This document shows positions 1 to 7,007 of a stretch of DNA of 20,113 nt, piece after piece. Source of the stretch: JBLMYQ01 sp050258375 (GTDB lineage Bacteria > Bacillota > Clostridia > Acetivibrionales > UBA4821); assembly GCA_050258375.1 (NCBI GenBank), contig JBLMYQ010000057.1:1-20113 (forward strand). The letters run 5' to 3'. Position 1 is the stretch's first letter; the number at the start of each line of letters is the position of its first letter. A model generated the notes under the pieces. It searched no databases. It was not told where the DNA came from and saw nothing but the letters and a program-made list of their open reading frames with translations. The position numbers and the translations under genes were made by a program.

Positions 1-1620
1 ATTATTTTGGAGCCGAAGATTCTCAGTGTTGATATAGATGTTTCACATGAACATATAATCCTTATAAATAACAGTCAGGATTTTCTTAAATACCAGCATA
101 ATATCATGGACAACCGGTGCATATCGTTTTTTTGGCCTTGCGACCAAAATGGCGTAATCGGCTCACGAATTTCAATCACTACCGAAAAGGAAAAAACCTT
201 TGTTATAGATTTGGATAAAATAGATATTGGTCTAATGAATGCATTATTAAAAAACCCGAGACCAATAAAGGTATTTTATGATGCAAAACCAATAATCATA
301 TGGTGTATTAAAAACAACCTTAAAATAAGCCATATATTTGATATCACTACAGCATTAAACATTCTTTCTGATGGTCTAACTATAGATAACTCTTTAAAAA
401 GTATAATCAAACGGTTTGCAAATCAAGATATAAATTCTGAAGATATAAGCTTTCAAGACTTTGTTTCCATAGGAAAATTTATCTTCCTATTAAGGAAAAA
501 GCTTGTAGATTGTATACAGGAGCTAAATTTAATAAAAATTTTAAATTTTGAACAAAATCTGTTATACGCAATTGCTCAATCAGAATCAGATGGCATGCCA
601 TACAATGGCAATTGTTCAAAGCCAATGTCCAAGAATGTATGGGAATTAGTTGAATCGAAATATGGAATTACATCTAAAAAAGAGTTGGCAGGTGCAGGTA
701 TTCTTTTCTTAAACAAAGCTTACCTTACCGATAAGAAAAACCTTCTTGAGGTTTATGAATATGCTTCTTTAGAAAGTGCAGAAAGGACAATTAAAAATTT
801 CGATTCCAAGTTTGTAAGAGAAGAGCGCATTTACAGCTCGTTAAACTATGGTCCGTCAGGGGGTATTATGACAAAGGATTATTCCTTCGATGGAGAAGGT
901 CTTTATCCCTTTATATCACCAGATAAGGACAGCTGCCTTGTTGAAGGCAAATACAAAAACCTTGAGGTACGGGTTGTAGCAAAGCTTTTAAATAACCGCA
1001 AGCTTATAGCCTCTTTTTCTGCCGAAGGAGGACCTTTTTCATATTTTGCAGGTCCCCTATTTGACAAAGCACCTGAAGATATTACTATTGACGAAAAATT
1101 CAAGACCAAAATGATTTTTGAAATAGTAATCAGAAATCTTGGTGAAAGGGAAACCCTTTACTACGCTTGGAATACCTCAAAATCATTCCTGGCGGAAGAA
1201 GAAATAATCAGCTTAAAAGAGAAGTTTAAAAAGGTCCATCCGGATTTGACCCGTCTTATCAAAGATACTCAGAAGCAGGCTGAAAAGGACGGCTATGTAG
1301 CTTCTTCCCTTGGAAGAGTCACAATACTGAATAATAAAAGCAAAGCTTTCTTTACAAAAGTAGAAATGTATATGCATGAGATATTTAAAAAAGCACTCAG
1401 CTTATCCTTTGATGATTTTGAAGCCTATAATACAGATTTCACAAATAAGATCAGGCTTTGCACCATATATGACCATATAATTACCCTTGAATGCAATAAG
1501 AAAATTGTAAATATTGCAATCGATATGCTTACAAGGAATATGACAACAACTGCAGCCAAAATGCTTATGGGAATACCTGTTCTGTTGAAGGTAAATGCCG
1601 TAGAGCAGTGGGAAGCATAG
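1..1620 (+). CDS. Degenerate family-A DNA polymerase-like protein (5'-truncated)
   Basis: The frame is open to the window edge; a TTG at 7 is the first possible start, but the gene probably begins upstream. Residue numbers count from that TTG. The layout resembles the Klenow part of DNA polymerase I: an exonuclease-like region at about 12-150, then a polymerase-like region at about 275-537. Aligned by eye, the LEVRVVAKLL segment matches motif A (consensus DYSQIELR), but the catalytic Asp position is Lys315. Motif C (HDE) reads YDH at 488-490, keeping Asp489 and losing the Glu. The conserved O-helix Tyr-Gly is absent. The exonuclease DxE motif reads FW. A GYVASSLGR segment matches the conserved GYVxTxxGR. 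Both activities therefore look lost. It lies upstream of, and codirectional with, VirB4-related genes, which suggests a non-catalytic DNA-binding or structural role; that is inference. The polymerase relationship is fairly secure; inactivity rests on manual alignment. Confidence 0.72.
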   Translation: MILEPKILSVDIDVSHEHIILINNSQDFLKYQHNIMDNRCISFFWPCDQNGVIGSRISITTEKEKTFVIDLDKIDIGLMNALLKNPRPIKVFYDAKPIIIWCIKNNLKISHIFDITTALNILSDGLTIDNSLKSIIKRFANQDINSEDISFQDFVSIGKFIFLLRKKLVDCIQELNLIKILNFEQNLLYAIAQSESDGMPYNGNCSKPMSKNVWELVESKYGITSKKELAGAGILFLNKAYLTDKKNLLEVYEYASLESAERTIKNFDSKFVREERIYSSLNYGPSGGIMTKDYSFDGEGLYPFISPDKDSCLVEGKYKNLEVRVVAKLLNNRKLIASFSAEGGPFSYFAGPLFDKAPEDITIDEKFKTKMIFEIVIRNLGERETLYYAWNTSKSFLAEEEIISLKEKFKKVHPDLTRLIKDTQKQAEKDGYVASSLGRVTILNNKSKAFFTKVEMYMHEIFKKALSLSFDDFEAYNTDFTNKIRLCTIYDHIITLECNKKIVNIAIDMLTRNMTTTAAKMLMGIPVLLKVNAVEQWEA

Positions 1621-1641
1621 GATTTTTGCTTAAAAAAAGCC

Positions 1642-1670
1642 TTTTTACATATTTAAATCTATGTTATAAT
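1642..1670 (+). promoter_or_regulatory. Putative sigma-A promoter for the plus-strand VirB4-like pair
   Basis: A perfect TATAAT lies at 1665-1670. Upstream is either TTTTTA at 1642-1647 (17-bp spacer) or the better hexamer TTTACA at 1644-1649 (15-bp spacer). It sits in the 134-bp gap before the gene at 1755, so the two VirB4-like genes could be transcribed apart from the polymerase-like gene. Confidence 0.5.
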
Positions 1671-1754
1671 TAATCTAATAGGTTTACTATTTGATAATTT
1701 GGTTTAGAGCCTGTCATAATTCACATCTTTATTTAAAAGAAAGGGTTTTGAACA

Positions 1755-2693
1755 ATGACATTCTCAACTATTGATATTGTAAATTATTCTTTAATTGGCA
1801 TTATTGTTCTGCTTTTAACTATAATTATTGTATTTGTATTAAGATATCTATTCAAAAAGGATTCCCCTCCAAGTGCCGTAGTAGGAATTAAAGAAAGAAA
1901 CAGTAATTTGAACCTTTCAAATTCTGCGAAAAAAAAGAAAAAAGGCAAAGAGGCTCAGCCGGAAGAGGAAGTTGATCCAAAGATTTTCTCTGGAGAGGCT
2001 TTACTTGATTTTGACAAAATATACAAAGGCATGGTTATGAAAAATGATGGTTCATTATTTTCTATGGTGCTTCAATGCCGTGGAATCAATTTTGACCTAA
2101 TGTCTGAGGAAGAAAGAATAGTATTCAACAAAAGATTGCTTGGATTCTTCAATAACCTGACGTTTCCTATGCAAATCCATACCCAGACACGGGTATTAAA
2201 ACTTAATACAAGCTTTAATAATTTTTCTCAAAGGCGTTTGAATTTGGCAAATGAGTTAAAAACTATTGTTGCAAAATTCAATGATACTCATTTAAATCAG
2301 CCTGATAATAAAACATTGAAAAATGAATTAGCAAAAAAAATATTAAAGAAGCAAAAGCTGTATAACTATTTGAAGAATTTTGAACAAGAGCTTACCTATT
2401 TGACTACTAATAATTTTATTATTCAAAGTAATTATTATGTAATTCTTTCATGTTCATCAGAGCAAGAGCCTAAAAAGCCCGGTAAGCCTGTAAGCTCTGA
2501 GGCTGTTGATATTGCTTACAATGAATTGGCTTCCAGAAGCAAGCAGGTCTCTGAGGCATTTACCTCTTGCGGAATCGAAACTACTATTTTGAATTCATTT
2601 CAGTTATCCCAGCTTTTATATTCTACCTTTAATCAGGGAGAGGAAAACTTCTCTAAAATCAATGAGCTAAGAGAAGCCGGATTTTTCAATTGA
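1755..2693 (+). CDS. Membrane-anchored VirB4/TraC N-terminal-domain-like protein, copy A
   Basis: A 312-residue protein with one hydrophobic helix at about residues 10-33, a Lys-rich linker and a soluble domain from about residue 80. It is clearly paralogous to the 344-residue protein at 14964-15998. Both share an LDF(D/E)KI start to the domain, the GINFDLxS block, PxQIxxQTR, a predicted coiled-coil-like middle, and an (E/D)AGF(F/Y) block near the C-terminus. In Gram-positive conjugation systems this resembles the N-terminal part of VirB4/TraC-type ATPases, here encoded as a separate membrane protein next to a VirB4-like motor gene. An AAAGGG motif lies 9 nt before the ATG. The protein stops at the conserved AGFF block and lacks the acidic C-terminal tail of copy B. 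The next gene begins 35 nt downstream. The likely role is membrane docking of the cognate motor (inference). Confidence 0.7.
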   Translation: MTFSTIDIVNYSLIGIIVLLLTIIIVFVLRYLFKKDSPPSAVVGIKERNSNLNLSNSAKKKKKGKEAQPEEEVDPKIFSGEALLDFDKIYKGMVMKNDGSLFSMVLQCRGINFDLMSEEERIVFNKRLLGFFNNLTFPMQIHTQTRVLKLNTSFNNFSQRRLNLANELKTIVAKFNDTHLNQPDNKTLKNELAKKILKKQKLYNYLKNFEQELTYLTTNNFIIQSNYYVILSCSSEQEPKKPGKPVSSEAVDIAYNELASRSKQVSEAFTSCGIETTILNSFQLSQLLYSTFNQGEENFSKINELREAGFFN

Positions 2694-2728
2694 TTCTTAC
2701 CTGTAATTTTTTTTAATGGAGGTTGTTT

Positions 2729-4732
2729 ATGTCTTCCAAAAAAAATTCTAAAAATAATACTAATCAAGCAGTGCTTGAAGATTCCAATCAATATCCATAC
2801 ACAAAAAACAAACCATTTTCAATTAACTTGAAGAATTTGATTTGTCCTTTCAAGTTTGAACAAAAAGACCTTAACTATTTTACACTTATGACAAAAGTGC
2901 CTAAATTTGTAAGAACCTTTTTTGTAGGAACTGTTCCAAGATTTTTCAAGTTCGGCGAATCATTGCGTTCACTGCATCAATTTGGCAACAGCAATACTTC
3001 CATATATATAACCCCAATCAAAGAAAGTGTATCTCAAAGCAATCTGAATGAAATCATTGCGAATTTGGAAACCGAAAGAATTGAAACCTCTAAAAAAGGC
3101 AATGCTCAGAAAGAAATGGTATTAATAGATAAAAAAACAGAAGCCGAATTTTTGAGGGATGAGATTGCAACAAGCCTCAATAAGCTTTTTGAGGTTTCGA
3201 TTTTTACTACAATCTTTGCCGACTCTATAGAACACTTGAACATTCTGTCTGACCATTTAGGCTCTGAAACCTCAAAAGAGCTTATAAGCATCAAATCAGC
3301 ATGGTCACAGCAAGATAGGGCTTTTATTGCAAATACTCCTTGTGGGAATAATACTCTTCCGCAAAACAATACCTTTGACACATATTCTCTTTCGGCACTT
3401 GTTCCGTTTATATCTACCGATATAAACCATACTACCGGAATACCTTTTGGTGTAAATAACAAATCGAATTTCCCTATATTTCTGGATACATTTTATACTA
3501 CATTCACCAACTATAATTTTTTGGTGCTAGGTAATGAAAGCTCTGCAAAACACTATGCCATCCAGTTGCTTTCTCTAAGGTCATATGCACTTGCAGGTAT
3601 TCAAAGTGCTGCAATCGATTTAAACGGTAATTATTCAAGAATATCTGAATCCCTGGATGGTTACAACATAAACATTGGCAGCTTCTCTAAATATATAATA
3701 AATCCCTTTGATATTGAAATAGAAACCATTAAGGACGAGATAACAGGAAGAGAAATAAATACACTTAACCTTAATAAAAAAATTGAAGATGTTACAAACA
3801 TTCTTGCTACCATGTCAAGAGGCTCCATAAACAGTCAGTATGTCAATGAAGTTACAATTAAAATAATTCAGGATACAGTAGCTGAAGAATACAGCGACCT
3901 TGGCATTACAAACAATCCCGATACTATTTTCAGTTCAACCGGTGCAAATCTGGTAGGAACAAAGATATTGAGAAACACCAAGCTTATGCCCACTATAGGC
4001 TCCTGGTATAAAAGACTTTGCAGAAAAGCAGAAATGAACATAAGCATTGAACAAAAATATCACTATGAATATCTTGTAAAATATATGCGCGATTATATAA
4101 AAGAATTGGATGGGTCAATATCATACTATGATGGGCAAACCAACTTAGATATAAAATCAGATATTCCTTTTATAAGCTTTAATCTTTCAAAATCAAATAA
4201 TGATTTTGAGAAGCTTCTAGGTCAGCAGATTCTTCTTGCATGGCTGTGGGAAAAATACTGCAAGACAAACAGCGAAGATAAAATTAAAGCTTCGAAAAAG
4301 CGTATAATATTGGATGAAGCTTGGCGGCTGCTGCCTTATTCTGAAGCATCAGATTTTGCAGCAAGTATGTTTTTACGCTTACCAATTAAAAATATATCTT
4401 TTATTGTAATATCAGAAATGGGTGAGTTTCAGGTTGAAAATGAAAAATTCCAGAAAATTTTAAAGGACACAAGCATAAAGCTTTTATTTAAGCAAGATGA
4501 AACCCATATAGAATCGTTAAATAGATTTTTCGGATTAACAAATGGAGAAATAAAATATTTAAAGAAATGCTTTAAAAGTGAAGGAATACTTCAAATAGGA
4601 ACCAACAGTGTTCAGATATATTTTCCGGCATCTGAGCTTGAAGCTGATTATATTGATGTAAGCAATCTGGGATTTGTTCCAGTAAGTGAAATGGAAGAAA
4701 TTGATGAAACCATTGAAATAAAAACAAGTTAA
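2729..4732 (+). CDS. VirB4-like pseudo-ATPase (Walker A lost)
   Basis: A 667-residue paralog of the VirB4 ATPase at 12977-14944, alignable along nearly its whole length (for example the NPFDIE, KDEITG, EDVTNIL and AQQILL/GQQILL regions). The ATG at 2729 is chosen over the TTG at 2723 because GGAGG at 2718-2722 gives 6-nt spacing to it. The P-loop reads GNESSAKH at 268-275, against GKSGAGKG in the paralog, so both the glycine pattern and the catalytic Lys are lost. The basic RRARKRN stretch after Walker B is replaced by LRLPIKN, and the SQ sensor is replaced by SE. Walker B (ILDEAW, Asp529-Glu530) is kept. VirB4 proteins are hexameric motors that energise pilus assembly and substrate transfer. 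This copy probably cannot hydrolyse ATP and may be a structural or regulatory partner. The frame is intact and the protein well conserved, so it is not a decaying pseudogene. Confidence 0.82.
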   Translation: MSSKKNSKNNTNQAVLEDSNQYPYTKNKPFSINLKNLICPFKFEQKDLNYFTLMTKVPKFVRTFFVGTVPRFFKFGESLRSLHQFGNSNTSIYITPIKESVSQSNLNEIIANLETERIETSKKGNAQKEMVLIDKKTEAEFLRDEIATSLNKLFEVSIFTTIFADSIEHLNILSDHLGSETSKELISIKSAWSQQDRAFIANTPCGNNTLPQNNTFDTYSLSALVPFISTDINHTTGIPFGVNNKSNFPIFLDTFYTTFTNYNFLVLGNESSAKHYAIQLLSLRSYALAGIQSAAIDLNGNYSRISESLDGYNINIGSFSKYIINPFDIEIETIKDEITGREINTLNLNKKIEDVTNILATMSRGSINSQYVNEVTIKIIQDTVAEEYSDLGITNNPDTIFSSTGANLVGTKILRNTKLMPTIGSWYKRLCRKAEMNISIEQKYHYEYLVKYMRDYIKELDGSISYYDGQTNLDIKSDIPFISFNLSKSNNDFEKLLGQQILLAWLWEKYCKTNSEDKIKASKKRIILDEAWRLLPYSEASDFAASMFLRLPIKNISFIVISEMGEFQVENEKFQKILKDTSIKLLFKQDETHIESLNRFFGLTNGEIKYLKKCFKSEGILQIGTNSVQIYFPASELEADYIDVSNLGFVPVSEMEEIDETIEIKTS

Positions 4733-4752
4733 AATTTTTTTAATTAATTGCG

Positions 4753-4778
4753 GTAAAGAAAAAATCTTTTTCTCTTAC
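4753..4778. terminator. Weak A/T-rich hairpin between convergent transcripts
   Basis: An imperfect inverted repeat (GTAA plus AGAAAAA pairing with TTTTTCT plus TTAC, one bulged base) lies 21 nt after the stop of the pseudo-ATPase gene. It could end the plus-strand transcript, or the putative minus-strand RNA coming from the other side. GC content is low and no clean U-tract follows the stem, so support is weak. Confidence 0.25.
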
Positions 4779-4999
4779 TACTTCTTCTATTTTAAAGCTA
4801 GAATTAATATTATTATAAAATAGTATTAATTTTTTTGCTTTTTTCTTGTTTCTTATTTTTAACACGAACACTCCGGGACTCTTTTATTTATCCCTCAATG
4901 GCTTAGGAAATAAAATAAATTCATTTCCTTGTAAGGTATAGCAATTGCTGCAGCCTTTGCTTGTTCATATATGGTTATTTATTAAAAAAAATTCTTCTA
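4755..4999 (-). ncRNA. Candidate non-coding RNA downstream of an orphan promoter
   Basis: A consensus promoter at 5006-5034 reads leftward into about 250 bp without a convincing gene. The expected RNA contains an AAGG/CCTT-enclosed AGCAATTGCT palindrome near 4943-4967, an AGGAAAT/ATTTCCT hairpin with an 11-nt loop near 4909-4933, and an ATTAATA/TATTAAT hairpin near 4804-4832. Only tiny ORFs (9-15 codons) are present; the 15-codon one lacks a good ribosome binding site, though AAGGA does sit close before the 9-codon one. It matches no riboswitch class that I recognise. Ends are approximate. It would run toward, and may be antisense to, the 3' end of the pseudo-ATPase transcript. Confidence 0.35.
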
Positions 5000-5005
5000 C
5001 CTTAT

Positions 5006-5034
5006 ATTATATTATTATTGATTATATCTGTCAA
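5006..5034 (-). promoter_or_regulatory. Consensus sigma-A promoter, orphan
   Basis: On the minus strand, TTGACA (5029-5034) and TATAAT (5006-5011) are separated by exactly 17 bp, a perfect match to the sigma-A consensus. It lies just beyond the terminator of the small membrane-protein gene, so it should start a new transcript. No recognisable protein gene follows within 260 bp. Confidence 0.7.
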
Positions 5035-5050
5035 TTCTTTCCGAGATTGA

Positions 5051-5085
5051 AAAAAAGAAAAAGCCGGGAAATTTGTATTCCCAGC
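5051..5085 (-). terminator. Rho-independent terminator of the small membrane-protein gene
   Basis: Read on the minus strand, GCTGGGAA pairs with TTTCCCGGC around a short loop (5063-5085) and is followed by TTTTTCTTTTTT. It lies 9 nt past the stop codon at 5094. Confidence 0.85.
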
Positions 5086-5093
5086 TCCATCTT

Positions 5094-5381
5094 TTAGCTT
5101 AGAAAGCAGTTGTTTACTACTGCCCAAATGACAGCAGTAAAAATTCCAATTGCAACGCTCCACCAGAAGCATTCATTTTTTGCTCTGATCATGTCACTCC
5201 TTGTCGGGTATTTCTTGGCTTCGATTATAAAGCCGCCAATCATCAGTGCAATAAACCAAGCGATGGCGCCTGGAACTACGTAGAGCAGCAAGAATGCTAC
5301 TCCATAGCAGAAGCCTTCCAATAAGCCAAAAAAGACTATAAAGATTAGAACCCCGAGCTTAAATCCACTTTCTCCGAACAC
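5094..5381 (-). CDS. Small three-helix membrane protein of unknown function
   Basis: I do not recognise this family. The GTG at 5381 is chosen because AAAGGAGG lies 8 nt upstream; the longer TTG start at 5417 has no ribosome binding site and falls inside an inverted repeat. This gives a 95-residue protein, mostly hydrophobic: two closely spaced helices at about residues 8-28 and 31-50, a short hydrophilic loop containing KKYPTRSDM, and a third helix at about 70-89. It is monocistronic, with its own likely promoter (5537-5566), a structured leader and a strong terminator. It lies between the two type IV secretion gene blocks and diverges from the cysteine-rich gene at 5666. A role in the secretion system is possible but unsupported by motif. 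Confidence 0.7.
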   Translation of the reverse strand: MFGESGFKLGVLIFIVFFGLLEGFCYGVAFLLLYVVPGAIAWFIALMIGGFIIEAKKYPTRSDMIRAKNECFWWSVAIGIFTAVIWAVVNNCFLS

Positions 5382-5411
5382 TTTCCATTCCTCCTTTATT
5401 TTTTCCGTCCC

Positions 5412-5436
5412 ATTCAAACCAATAATTGGTTCGAAT
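5412..5436 (-). promoter_or_regulatory. Near-perfect inverted repeat in the leader of the small membrane-protein gene
   Basis: Twelve-base arms (ATTCGAACCAAT and ATTGGTTTGAAT, one G-U mismatch) surround a single T. It lies 31 nt upstream of the chosen GTG start and downstream of the likely promoter. It could be a repressor operator, or in RNA a hairpin controlling translation. A further GGGGC...GCCCC pair enclosing TCTTTAAAAGA lies upstream in the same leader. Confidence 0.45.
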
Positions 5437-5536
5437 AATGATCATTGTAAAATAAGAATCCCTTTGGGGCTATTAATCTTTTAAAGAACGAATCGCCCCT
5501 TTAAAATAAATAAAATAAGTGGAGTTATATAATTTA

Positions 5537-5566
5537 ATTTTATCATAAAATCATGTTGAAAATCAA
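5537..5566 (-). promoter_or_regulatory. Putative promoter of the small membrane-protein gene
   Basis: On the minus strand, TTGATT (5561-5566) and TAAAAT (5537-5542) are 18 bp apart. This leaves a leader of roughly 150 nt before the GTG at 5381. Confidence 0.4.
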
Positions 5567-5602
5567 TTAAAACTTGGTTAAAAATCTGGTCAAAAAGCTA
5601 AT

Positions 5603-5631
5603 TTGACAGGCAATTCGGTGTTTGCTAAAAT
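5603..5631 (+). promoter_or_regulatory. Promoter of the cysteine-rich protein gene
   Basis: TTGACA (5603-5608) and TAAAAT (5626-5631) are separated by 17 bp, 34 bp before the ATG at 5666. Confidence 0.7.
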
Positions 5632-5665
5632 ATTAGTAGATGTATTATGAAAGGTGGATTTTCTT

Positions 5666-5998
5666 ATGGGTTTTTTGAGGAATATCGGAGGCAGCTTTAT
5701 AAGAGCCATGTCTTCTCCAGATACCGGAGCCAACCAAAATGGCGGCAGCAGTTATGATAATAACAATAATAAAAAGGAAGAACTTGTATCCAACTGTATG
5801 GATTGTTCAATCAAGACTTACAACTACTCACACCAGGTCCCTTGCTATGCTTGCAAGAAGAACGATTGTATTGAAAGAGGGAGAAAGCAAAACTGCATTC
5901 CTAAAGACTCATATATATGCGTTCACTATAGGGGAGTAATTGAAAGCAGAACAACCGGTATGTATGCAGCAACAGCACGCTGCCCTTATGGGAAGAAA
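5666..5998 (+). CDS. Small cysteine-rich protein, putative metal-binding
   Basis: I do not recognise this family. The ATG at 5666 is preferred to the GTG at 5654 because AAAGGTGG lies 8 nt before it; the stop codon occupies 5999-6001. The 111-residue product has a Gly/Asn/Ser-rich stretch at about residues 18-35, then a compact region holding all eight cysteines. Four are in two CxxC pairs (CMDC and CYAC) and a fifth follows CYAC as CKKNDC; the other three are single. This spacing suits a zinc ribbon or a similar metal site. No signal peptide is obvious, although residues 1-16 could form an amphipathic helix. It has its own promoter and ends inside the bidirectional palindrome shared with the secretion operon, so it is transcribed alone and convergent to that operon. 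Function unknown. Confidence 0.72.
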
Positions 5999-6050
5999 TA
6001 GGCACAAAATAAACACGTGGTACCACGTGTTTATTTTGTGCCTATTTCTT
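5993..6050. terminator. 58-bp perfect palindrome, bidirectional terminator
   Basis: Positions 5993-6050 form an uninterrupted perfect palindrome (29-bp half-sites, centre GGTACC-like). It contains the stop codons of both convergent genes (5999-6001 plus, 6042-6044 minus), and its outer bases encode the final Lys-Lys of both proteins. Read either way, the stem is followed by T-rich sequence, as expected for a terminator working in both directions. Confidence 0.85.
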
Positions 6051-6971
6051 TATTTCAATCTCAGCAGTCCTTACTTCATTTCCCACCTTTATGTTGTTGA
6101 AGCTTAAGCCTTTTATCTCTCTTTCTGCAATTACATTAAACTGTACTTCAAACTTTTGTGTCGTGTTCGGCTTTATTACAAAGTTCTGTTTCTTAAATAC
6201 TTCATTTTCTACTTGAATACCTTCTTGCCCTGATTCTGCAGGACCTGGTACATATGAAAGCAATATATTTTTTTTGCCTTCCTCCGTATTGTTATTTACA
6301 ATAGATATATCCTGCTGCTCGCCATTAAACACATCCATATCTATGACTGTCATATTATAAAGTCTTTTTATATCAGTTACATTTATTTTTACATTACCTG
6401 CATTGCTACTTAAATTTACTTTTTCAGAGCTTACAAACCCATGCAGAGATAATTTGTATTGATTTTTATCAATCAAATTTACTGTGACAAAATCCTCAAC
6501 TACTTTTTTGGTTTTTGGATCATATTCACCTTCCTCATAATCTCTTATTCTTAATTTGCATATGTATTTATTATTACCAATATTATCATAATATAGCATC
6601 GATACATCTTTACCTTGCTCGCTAATTAATGACTCCTTACAATATTCTTTAAACTTTTGGATATCAGGATAAGCCTCTTTTTTAAAATCCTCTTCCAACA
6701 TATTATACGCTTCTTCAAATTTATTACTATTTATCAAGCTGTAGAAATTATTTATTTTTATTGTTAGCTGAATTTTATCCGGAACATAAGCCACCTTATT
6801 TTTAGAGATTTCTTCAATATTTTTTTTATAAATTTCTGCTTTAACTTGTCCCTCTTTTTTCTTTTGTTCCATACTTATTTTTCCGGTGATTTTTACTGTA
6901 ATTTCGATAAATAGTGTAATGACAACAATACTGAGTAGAAAAAATAACACTATCTTTGGTGCTTTGCCCAT
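6042..6971 (-). CDS. Membrane-anchored NTF2-like protein, candidate VirB8-type component
   Basis: A 309-residue protein with one N-terminal membrane helix (about 7-28), a short charged helix, then a domain at about 66-180 that begins with an INxFYSLINSNKFEEAYNML pattern typical of NTF2-like folds. A second, beta-rich domain at about 195-309 resembles the Ig-like extracellular domains of Gram-positive lipoprotein-type proteins. VirB8 and TcpC of type IV secretion systems are single-pass membrane proteins with NTF2-like extracellular domains, so this last gene of the operon is a reasonable VirB8-like candidate. That assignment comes from fold pattern and context, not a diagnostic motif. The start is supported by GGGAG about 9 nt upstream. 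It lies 36 nt after the wall-hydrolase gene and ends within the palindromic terminator. Confidence 0.65.
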   Translation of the reverse strand: MGKAPKIVLFFLLSIVVITLFIEITVKITGKISMEQKKKEGQVKAEIYKKNIEEISKNKVAYVPDKIQLTIKINNFYSLINSNKFEEAYNMLEEDFKKEAYPDIQKFKEYCKESLISEQGKDVSMLYYDNIGNNKYICKLRIRDYEEGEYDPKTKKVVEDFVTVNLIDKNQYKLSLHGFVSSEKVNLSSNAGNVKINVTDIKRLYNMTVIDMDVFNGEQQDISIVNNNTEEGKKNILLSYVPGPAESGQEGIQVENEVFKKQNFVIKPNTTQKFEVQFNVIAEREIKGLSFNNIKVGNEVRTAEIEIKK

Positions 6972-7007
6972 TTATTAACGCTCCCTTTCTATTTTTCATT
7001 CATGCAA

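Noticed and set aside
1621..1650. Terminator directly after the polymerase-like gene
   Set aside because: Only a 4-bp GCTT/AAGC stem can form before the T-run; too weak to call.
2729..4732. Plus-strand VirB4 copy as an ordinary pseudogene
   Set aside because: The frame is uninterrupted, the start signal is good and conserved blocks remain throughout; the losses are concentrated in catalytic motifs.
4733..5093. Known riboswitch (such as cyclic-di-GMP) in the intergenic region
   Set aside because: I could not find the conserved core bases of any riboswitch class I know, and no gene follows in the right orientation.
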